Source: Streptomyces sp. NBC_00659 (lineage in GTDB: Bacteria; Actinomycetota; Actinomycetes; Streptomycetales; Streptomycetaceae). From it: a DNA stretch of 64,000 nucleotides. Where the stretch lies: assembly GCF_036226925.1 (NCBI RefSeq), contig NZ_CP109031.1, positions 5,022,001-5,086,000 on the forward strand, written 5' to 3'. The notes beneath the pieces are model-generated. The model did no database searches. It was not told the origin of the DNA and saw only the letters and a list, made by a program, of their open reading frames with translations. The translations under genes were made by a program, and so were the position numbers. Positions within the stretch are counted from its first letter, which is position 1, and the number at the start of each line of letters is the position of its first letter. Positions 58,130 through 64,000 of the stretch are shown piece after piece.

Positions 58130-59977
58130 GTGGACGAGGCACAGACGCGCCCGGAGGAGGCGGCGAGACCGCGCACCGCGGTCTCCGCGGCCGGCAGGGC
58201 AGAGGCGGCGAACGCGGCCGGCGCGGCACGCACGGCCGATGAGACGGACGGGGTCGCCGCGGCGGCCACGCCCGACGGGACGGACGCGGTCGCCGGGACG
58301 GACACGGCCCCCGCGGCACGCGCGGCCGGCGAGGTGTCCGGGCGGCCCGGCGGAACGTCCGCCGAGGGGCCCGTCCGCGCCTCGTGGGTGGACTGGCTGA
58401 CGACCACCGACCACAAGAGGATCGGGACGCTGTACCTGGTCACGGCGTTCGTGTTTTTCGGCGTCGGCGGTGTCATGGCGCTGCTGATGCGCGCCGAACT
58501 GGCCCGGCCCGGACTGCAGATCATGTCGAACGAGCAGTTCAACCAGGCGTTCACGATGCACGGCTCGATCATGCTGCTCATGTTCGCGATGCCGCTGTTC
58601 ACCGGCTTCGCCAACTGGATCATGCCGCTGCAGATCGGCGCGCCCGACGTGGCCTTCCCCCGGCTGAACATGCTGGCCTACTGGCTGTTCCTGTTCGGGT
58701 CGTCCATCGCCGCCTTCGGCTTCCTCACCCCGGACGGCGCCGCCGACTTCGGGTGGTTCCTGTACGCGCCGCTGTCCGACGCCGTCCACTCGCCGGGGCT
58801 CGGCGCCGACATGTGGATCATGGGTGTCGCACTGTCGGGCTTCGGCAGCATCCTCGGCGCGGTCAACTTCATCACCACCATCGTCTGCATGCGGGCCCCC
58901 GGTCTGACCATGTTCCGCATGCCGATCTTCACCTGGAACGTGCTGCTGACCGCCTTGCTGGTCCTGATCGTCTTCCCGGTGCTGGCGGCGGCCCTGTTCG
59001 CGCTGGAGTGCGACCGCAAGTTCGGCAGCCACGTCTTCGACCCCGCGAACGGCGGCGCGCTGCTCTGGCAGCACCTGTTCTGGTTCTTCGGCCATCCCGA
59101 GGTCTACATCCTGGCGCTGCCGTTCTTCGGCATCGTCTCCGAGGTGATCCCGGTCTTCTCCCGCAAGCCGATGTTCGGCTACATGGGCCTGGTGGGCGCC
59201 ACCATCGCCATTGCGGGCCTGTCGGTGACGGTGTGGGCGCACCACATGTATGTCACCGGTGGTGTGCTGCTGCCCTTCTTCTCCTTCATGACCATGCTGA
59301 TCGCGGTACCGACGGGGGTGAAGTTCTTCAACTGGATCGGCACCATGTGGAAGGGCAGTCTGTCCTTCGAGACACCGATGCTGTGGACCACGGGCTTCCT
59401 GGTCACGTTCGTCTTCGGCGGTCTGACCGGCGTCATCCTGGCGTCACCGCCGCTGGACTTCCATGTCTCCGACTCGTACTTCGTCGTGGCGCACTTCCAC
59501 TACACGGTCTTCGGCACGGTCGTCTACGCGATGTTCGCCGGATTCCACTTCTGGTGGCCGAAGATGACGGGCCGGATGCTCGACGAGCGCCTCGGCAAGA
59601 TCACCTTCTGGACCCTGACCGCCGGCTTCCACCTCACCTTCCTCGTCCAGCACTGGCTGGGCGTCGAGGGCATGCCGCGCCGCTACGCCGACTACCTCGC
59701 CTCCGACGGCTTCACGGCCCTCAACACCCTTTCCACGATCGGGTCGTTCCTGCTGGGCCTGTCGGTCCTGCCGTTCCTCTACAACGTGTGGAAGACGGCC
59801 AAGTACGGCGAGAAGGTCGAGGTCGACGACCCGTGGGGCTACGGCCGTTCGCTGGAGTGGGCGACCTCCTGCCCGCCGCCGCGGCACAACTTCGCCTCGC
59901 TGCCGCGGATCCGGTCCGAGTCCCCGGCCTTCGACCTGCACCACCCGGAGATCGCCGCGGCCGAGGCGGTGAACTGA
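58130..59977 (+). CDS. ctaD: Cytochrome c oxidase subunit I (orphan copy)
   Basis: GTG 58130 follows GGGAGGGAG. The 615-residue protein has an Ala/Thr-rich N-terminal extension of about 85 residues and then the 12-helix haem-copper oxidase core. Ligands are in TMHGSIMLL (haem a), [13 protein letters not shown] (CuB His with Tyr crosslink site), WAHHMY (CuB) and HFHYTVFG (haem a3/haem a). It is the proton-pumping catalytic subunit. No ctaC, ctaE or qcr genes are nearby, so it is a second copy outside the main cluster. The next gene follows by 3 bp. Confidence 0.93.
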   Translation: MDEAQTRPEEAARPRTAVSAAGRAEAANAAGAARTADETDGVAAAATPDGTDAVAGTDTAPAARAAGEVSGRPGGTSAEGPVRASWVDWLTTTDHKRIGTLYLVTAFVFFGVGGVMALLMRAELARPGLQIMSNEQFNQAFTMHGSIMLLMFAMPLFTGFANWIMPLQIGAPDVAFPRLNMLAYWLFLFGSSIAAFGFLTPDGAADFGWFLYAPLSDAVHSPGLGADMWIMGVALSGFGSILGAVNFITTIVCMRAPGLTMFRMPIFTWNVLLTALLVLIVFPVLAAALFALECDRKFGSHVFDPANGGALLWQHLFWFFGHPEVYILALPFFGIVSEVIPVFSRKPMFGYMGLVGATIAIAGLSVTVWAHHMYVTGGVLLPFFSFMTMLIAVPTGVKFFNWIGTMWKGSLSFETPMLWTTGFLVTFVFGGLTGVILASPPLDFHVSDSYFVVAHFHYTVFGTVVYAMFAGFHFWWPKMTGRMLDERLGKITFWTLTAGFHLTFLVQHWLGVEGMPRRYADYLASDGFTALNTLSTIGSFLLGLSVLPFLYNVWKTAKYGEKVEVDDPWGYGRSLEWATSCPPPRHNFASLPRIRSESPAFDLHHPEIAAAEAVN

Positions 59978-59980
59978 GCC

Positions 59981-60550
59981 ATGGCGCAGCCCGTTCTGGC
60001 GCTGGGCGCCGCCTTGCTGACGGTGTCCGGCAGCGTCTGGTACGTCCCGGCCCTCGCCGATCTGCGCGCGGGCGCCGACCGTCCCCACTCCCGCCGGAGC
60101 GCGGCCGCGGCCTGCGTGAGCGCCTGGAGCACGGCCGGCACGATCGCCGCCCTGTTCCTGGTGACCGAGGCATGGTGGATCCCCGCCCTCACCGCGGCGG
60201 CGGGCGCGGCGGTCACCCTCGGCCTCCGGGTCCGCGCGGTGGTACGACGCCGGCGCGAGGCCGCGGAGGCGGCCCGCCACTGGGCACAGCTCGGGAGCGG
60301 GGCCACGGCCGCCGAGGACCGTTCCGGGAGCGGCCGTACCGTCTTCGCCGCCTTGACCGCCACCGGCCTCGCCGCCGCCGCGGCCACGGCGTGCCTTCTC
60401 CTGACCACGGGCCCCACCGGCGGTCACTGGCTGACGGCCGCCGTTCCTGCGGCCCTGGTCGGCGTGTTCCTCCTGATCGCGGCCACGGTGGCCCACCCGT
60501 CCCCGCGCACCGGCCCGCATCCGCGCGATGTCCGGGGCCGTACCGGCTGA
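59981..60550 (+). CDS. Small membrane protein paired with ctaD
   Basis: The 189-residue product has five to six hydrophobic segments: residues about 2-22, 40-60, 62-80, 118-140 and 148-168. A basic loop lies in the middle (RVRAVVRRRREAAEAARHW). ATG 59981 is 3 bp after the ctaD stop, so it is in the same operon. It may aid assembly of the orphan oxidase. No family name is assigned. Confidence 0.75.
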   Translation: MAQPVLALGAALLTVSGSVWYVPALADLRAGADRPHSRRSAAAACVSAWSTAGTIAALFLVTEAWWIPALTAAAGAAVTLGLRVRAVVRRRREAAEAARHWAQLGSGATAAEDRSGSGRTVFAALTATGLAAAAATACLLLTTGPTGGHWLTAAVPAALVGVFLLIAATVAHPSPRTGPHPRDVRGRTG

Positions 60551-60580
60551 CCTGTCGTGGGCCCGCGGCAGCGAACGGAC

Positions 60581-60624
60581 AGCGATCGGGCCCGGACGAC
60601 ACATGTCGTCCGGGCCCGATCGCT
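60581..60624. terminator. Perfect 20-bp-arm bidirectional terminator
   Basis: AGCGATCGGGCCCGGACGAC (60581-60600) and its exact complement (60605-60624) flank ACAT. It lies between the convergent small membrane gene (60550) and the FG-GAP gene (60640). Confidence 0.92.
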
Positions 60625-60639
60625 GGTGGCGGAGGCCGG

Positions 60640-63600
60640 TCAGAACAGGCCCTTGTACCCCTGCCAGCCGGTGGCGGTCTTCGTACGGCCGCCGAAGGAG
60701 CCCTTGCCGTTGCCGTCGTTGCGCCAGACGGTGCCGGCGGTGTCGCGGGAGACGAGGTCGGCCCGGCCGTCGCCGGTGACGTCGCCGACGCCCACGACCA
60801 CGTTGTACGACGAACCCCAGTCGTTGAAGACCTTCACGCGGGCCTTGAACGTGCCGGTCGCCGTGCCGTCGTAGCGCCACAGCTCGTTCGACTTGTCCTG
60901 GGCCAGCAGGTCACCGTGACCGTCGCCGTCGAGGTCACCCGCGCCCACGACCTTCTTGTACCCCGTCCACTTGGACGCGACCTTCACCCGGGCGGAGAAC
61001 GTGCCCGTGCTCGTCGCCTTGTAGAGGTAGACGTCGCCGGTCGAGGACTGGCGGGCGATCAGGTCGGCCCGGCCGTCGCCGCTGACGTCCCCGGGCGAGG
61101 TCAGCACGTCGTACTGGTTCCAGCCCGTGCCCAGCGAGGTGTACGCGGTGGACGGCGTCACCGCCGCCCCGCACGCGGGCCGGTAGGCGCGCAGCGAGCC
61201 GCTGCTGAACCGTACGAGCATGTCGTTGCAGCGGTCACCGCTCAGGTCGCCGAAGGGCACCGCCTTCACCGTGGTCGGCCACCCGGAGCCCGACACCTTG
61301 CCGGTGAACGTTCCCTTGCCCGTCCCGTACTGGTACGTCAGCCCGCCCGAGCTGTTGAGCGTCACCAGCTCGCCGGAGCCGTCCGACCCGACGAAGTCGC
61401 GGCGGACCGCGGCGGCTCCGGTGACCTTGACCGAACCCGTCCTCGTCAGTGCCGAGCCCTGCCCGTCCGCGGGGGTGACGGTCAGCTTCCAGGTGTAGGC
61501 GCCGTTGGGCACCAGCCGGCCGGAGCCGTCCTTGCCGTTCCAGGCCGGGTCCACCACACCGCGGGCCGGACCGCCGGAGAGCGCCCGCACGGCCGTACCG
61601 GCCTTGTCGCCGATCTCGAGCTTCCAGGAGGCCGCGGGCTTGTTCAGCCACCACTTCGGGCCCCACTGCGTGGCGCCGCCCTTGACGTCGACCGAGGCGG
61701 CGACGGTGGCGTCGCGCTGGACGAGCGCCGAGACGGGGACGTCACTGGCGGTCAGACGGATGCTGTTGTCGGAGCGGAGCTGGGCGATCACACCGGTGTA
61801 CGGGTCGACGTCCCAGGCGTTGCCCTCGAACGCCCCGGCGGTGTGCGCCACGGGCGTTCCGCCGCGCACGTCGATCACCTTGAGCTGTCCGGACGCGACC
61901 GTCGCGACGAAGCCGTCGCCGAGCTGCGCCTGCTCCCAGCTGCCGCCCGACACCAGCGTCAGATTCCGCTTGGTGACGGTGTCGTAGACGCCCTGGCCCT
62001 CCGAGTCGAGCACGCAGTTCCACAGCAGCCACCGGCTGACCGCCTGGAAGTCGTTCAGCAGGCAGCCGCGCCCGAACCACACCGGCTCGCCCTGCTTGCC
62101 GGTCGGCAGGTCGTAGGGGACCACGCTGTCGTTGCCGGACATCACCCACACGGTGGTGCCCCAGATCGCCCGCACGCTCTCCGTCGTGGTGAACACCGTG
62201 TGTCCGGAGTCGACGTCGACGATCCGGGTCTCGGTCACCCCGTTGCTGTCGTACGGCCTGGCCAGGGCGGCGAAGCGGCCGTTCGCGGCGGTCGCGGTCT
62301 GATAGCTGCGGGAGCTGTCGATCCGGGTGCCGGGCAGCGACTGGCCGGCCCCGAGGAGCTGGGGCTGCTGGGCGGTGCTCGTGCCGTAACCGGAGATGAC
62401 GGTGCGGCCGTCGCCGGTGTCGAGGAGACGAGGGCGGCCCTGCGCGTAGTTCTCCATGGTGATCCGGCCACGGGTGGTGCGCGTTCCCGCCGTGGGGGAG
62501 CCGGCCACCCCCGTCTCACGGGTGTGGAGATACGTCCAGTCGCCCACGGGGTCCAGCTCCAGGGTGGTCAGCCGCCCCTGGGAGAAGGTCAGCTGGGAGA
62601 CCGTGTGGGCGGCCTTGCGGGGGTACGCGTCCGCGATCCGGCGCACGGTGACCCCGCCGCCCGGGGCGGCCTCGACGAGGGAGACGCCCCAGTGGTCCGT
62701 GTCGGCGCCGCCCGGTACGAGGAGCCCGCCGTCCGGAGTCGCCATGGCCCGCACCGACGTCCTGGCCATCAGCGTCCGCGGAGCGGAGCCGTCGAGGGGG
62801 ACGGCCTCGACCCGTGAGACCGCGCGGTCGGTGCCGGACCTGCCCAGGGAGGAGTCGTACCGGGCCACGATCACGGTGTCGCCGACCAGGCCCAGCACCT
62901 GCGAGATGTCGCCGACGCGCACGGTCCGCACGGTGGCGTCCGGGTTCTGGCGGGAGGCGACGTGCAGGACACCGTCGTAGCACCACACCAGGTGGGTGGG
63001 GCTGAGCGCGACCATGTCGTACCACGGCAGCACCTCGTACGGCAGGGCGGTGAAGCGCGCCTGCGCGACGTCGAGCCACCCGGTGACCTCGTCGTCGCCC
63101 TTGCGGTACCGCACGACCTGCCCGTGCGCGTCGCCCAGACCGGCGGCGGACTGCGTGTAGACACCGGAGGGGACGCCCTCCACCGCGCGGTCGGAGACGG
63201 AGCCGTCGTCGCGGGCGTCCAGCAGATGCCACCGGGAGTCGCCCGGGGTACCCGTCGTCGTGACGACCGTCGACCCGAGCGTGCTGAAGTAGAAGTGTCC
63301 GTCGGGCAGCGCCACCGTGCCGACCTGACCCGACGTCATGTTCCGCAGCGTCACGGTCCGGGCGGAGCTGTCGAAGCGGGCGACGACGTCCGAACCCGCG
63401 CCGGCACTCGTGACGCCGTACGCGTCCGTGCCCGAGGCGTCGACGACGGTGTCGACACCGTCGTACGTCGTCCACAGCTGGCCGCGTCCCTCCTCGTACC
63501 GGAGGAATCCCGAGGGTCCCGCGCTCAGCAGGCCCGTCCGGGGAACCAGGGACGTCGTGGCCGGCACGACCACCTCTCCGGTGACCGGTTCACCCTGCGC

Positions 63601-63690
63601 GACGCCGGCCGTGAGCGGGCTCAGTCCGAGAGCGAGCGTGAAGGAAACAGCGGCGGCGGTTGCGCATCGTACGAGCGCGCGTCTGCCCAT
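60640..63690 (-). CDS. Large secreted FG-GAP/FlgD-Ig protein
   Basis: ATG 63690 follows GGAGAGG at 6 nt. The 1,016-residue product has a signal peptide (MGRRALVRCATAAAVSFTL to AGVAQG). About 600 residues look like a beta-propeller (repeated short units such as TVVTTTGTPGDSRWHLLDA). A FlgD-type Ig domain follows at about 690-780 (DPAWNGKDGSGRLVPNGAYTWKLTV). Four FG-GAP/VCBS units with acidic loops are next: FGDLSGDRCNDM, PGDVSGDGRADL, AGDLDGDGHGDL and VGDVTGDGRADL. The last unit matches the mini-protein at 6548-6886. It probably binds a surface or polysaccharide; substrate is unknown. Confidence 0.85.
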   Translation of the reverse strand: MGRRALVRCATAAAVSFTLALGLSPLTAGVAQGEPVTGEVVVPATTSLVPRTGLLSAGPSGFLRYEEGRGQLWTTYDGVDTVVDASGTDAYGVTSAGAGSDVVARFDSSARTVTLRNMTSGQVGTVALPDGHFYFSTLGSTVVTTTGTPGDSRWHLLDARDDGSVSDRAVEGVPSGVYTQSAAGLGDAHGQVVRYRKGDDEVTGWLDVAQARFTALPYEVLPWYDMVALSPTHLVWCYDGVLHVASRQNPDATVRTVRVGDISQVLGLVGDTVIVARYDSSLGRSGTDRAVSRVEAVPLDGSAPRTLMARTSVRAMATPDGGLLVPGGADTDHWGVSLVEAAPGGGVTVRRIADAYPRKAAHTVSQLTFSQGRLTTLELDPVGDWTYLHTRETGVAGSPTAGTRTTRGRITMENYAQGRPRLLDTGDGRTVISGYGTSTAQQPQLLGAGQSLPGTRIDSSRSYQTATAANGRFAALARPYDSNGVTETRIVDVDSGHTVFTTTESVRAIWGTTVWVMSGNDSVVPYDLPTGKQGEPVWFGRGCLLNDFQAVSRWLLWNCVLDSEGQGVYDTVTKRNLTLVSGGSWEQAQLGDGFVATVASGQLKVIDVRGGTPVAHTAGAFEGNAWDVDPYTGVIAQLRSDNSIRLTASDVPVSALVQRDATVAASVDVKGGATQWGPKWWLNKPAASWKLEIGDKAGTAVRALSGGPARGVVDPAWNGKDGSGRLVPNGAYTWKLTVTPADGQGSALTRTGSVKVTGAAAVRRDFVGSDGSGELVTLNSSGGLTYQYGTGKGTFTGKVSGSGWPTTVKAVPFGDLSGDRCNDMLVRFSSGSLRAYRPACGAAVTPSTAYTSLGTGWNQYDVLTSPGDVSGDGRADLIARQSSTGDVYLYKATSTGTFSARVKVASKWTGYKKVVGAGDLDGDGHGDLLAQDKSNELWRYDGTATGTFKARVKVFNDWGSSYNVVVGVGDVTGDGRADLVSRDTAGTVWRNDGNGKGSFGGRTKTATGWQGYKGLF

Positions 63691-64000
63691 GCGGGACCTC
63701 TCCGGGAAACGGTGGCTGAAAGCGTGGAGAGACATGTGCGTGGGCCGTCGCACCGCAGGTCACAGACGTGCGGGCATATGACGTTCGGACACCCCCCCAG
63801 GCGAGTGGCCGGATCTTAGCATTTTGCTTGCGCATGACCATTGCCCCGGCCGGGGAACGGGCGGTGATCTGCCGTGGCACCGGGGCACGTTGAGCGCGTT
63901 CCGTGAATCGACCAGTGCCTGCCCGGACCGGTCCGAGATTCCTCGAACCCGGTCGGGGATTTCGTGAACCGATCGGAGGGGCTCGTCCGATGAGGGGGTG
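63691..64000. other. Upstream region of the FG-GAP gene to the window end
   Basis: No gene was recognised. It contains the FG-GAP ribosome site (about 63697-63703) and the AT-richer stretch TTAGCATTTTGCTTGCGCATG near 63817, where a minus-strand promoter may lie. Confidence 0.35.

Noticed and set aside
58384..62817. Plus-strand open frame of 1,477 codons
   Set aside because: It runs through ctaD in another frame and then antisense to the FG-GAP gene. High GC keeps it open; no family similarity is seen.

Overview
The window reads as chromosomal Streptomyces DNA. Base composition is very GC-rich, GTG and TTG starts are frequent, stop/start overlaps (ATGA, GTGA) are common, and the gene families are actinomycete ones: SpoIIE-type phosphatase, DUF5753/DUF397 relics, many Tat or lipoprotein exports, an IS607-type element. 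No rRNA, tRNA or CRISPR array was seen.

Layout. 1-4.2 kb: 3' end of aspS, then two tandem secreted intradiol dioxygenases, each behind an iron-box-like site and a matching leaderless promoter. 4.2-5 kb: a deletion scar with remnants of an Rpn-type nuclease, a DUF5753 regulator and a DUF397 protein. 5-15 kb: lipoprotein, HycA-like protein, one-repeat FG-GAP mini-protein, metG, VWA protein with a perfect internal repeat, FUSC exporter, membrane protein, SH3-like secreted protein. 15-18.8 kb: NAD(P)-binding protein, SpoIIE phosphatase, unknown protein. 18.8-21.8 kb: M20 amidohydrolase, a previously unlisted 51-residue exported peptide, a palindromic operator and a divergent XRE-TPR regulator, together resembling an RRNPP peptide-signalling cassette. 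21.9-25 kb: ECF sigma factor, membrane protein with a YkuD-like domain whose catalytic Cys is Trp, and a divergent intact L,D-transpeptidase. 25-29.9 kb: small regulators, cold-shock gene with a structured leader, HATPase, cupin, FkbM methyltransferase.

29.9-37.7 kb is a molybdenum region: modABC, a small sulfite-oxidase-fold protein, an HTH-Mop regulator and an exported molybdenum hydroxylase with its 2Fe-2S subunit. 37.8-42.7 kb holds a dipeptidase/membrane protein/amino-acid transporter operon and a ThrE exporter. 42.7-52.3 kb is a glycosylation and envelope block: a GT-C-like membrane protein, a membrane-anchored sulfite-oxidase-fold oxidoreductase, an overlapping GT2, DUF2064 and methyltransferase operon, a two-component system and an epimerase. 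52.4-64 kb: regulators, a lipoprotein, a DUF4142 gene split by an IS607-type element that carries tnpA and a frameshifted tnpB, an orphan ctaD with a partner membrane gene, and a large secreted FG-GAP protein whose C-terminus matches the mini-protein near 6.5 kb.

The strongest candidates for undescribed biology are the peptide/XRE-TPR cassette (20.1-21.8 kb) and the sigma factor/pseudo-transpeptidase/transpeptidase unit (21.9-24.2 kb). Both rest on sequence reading alone.
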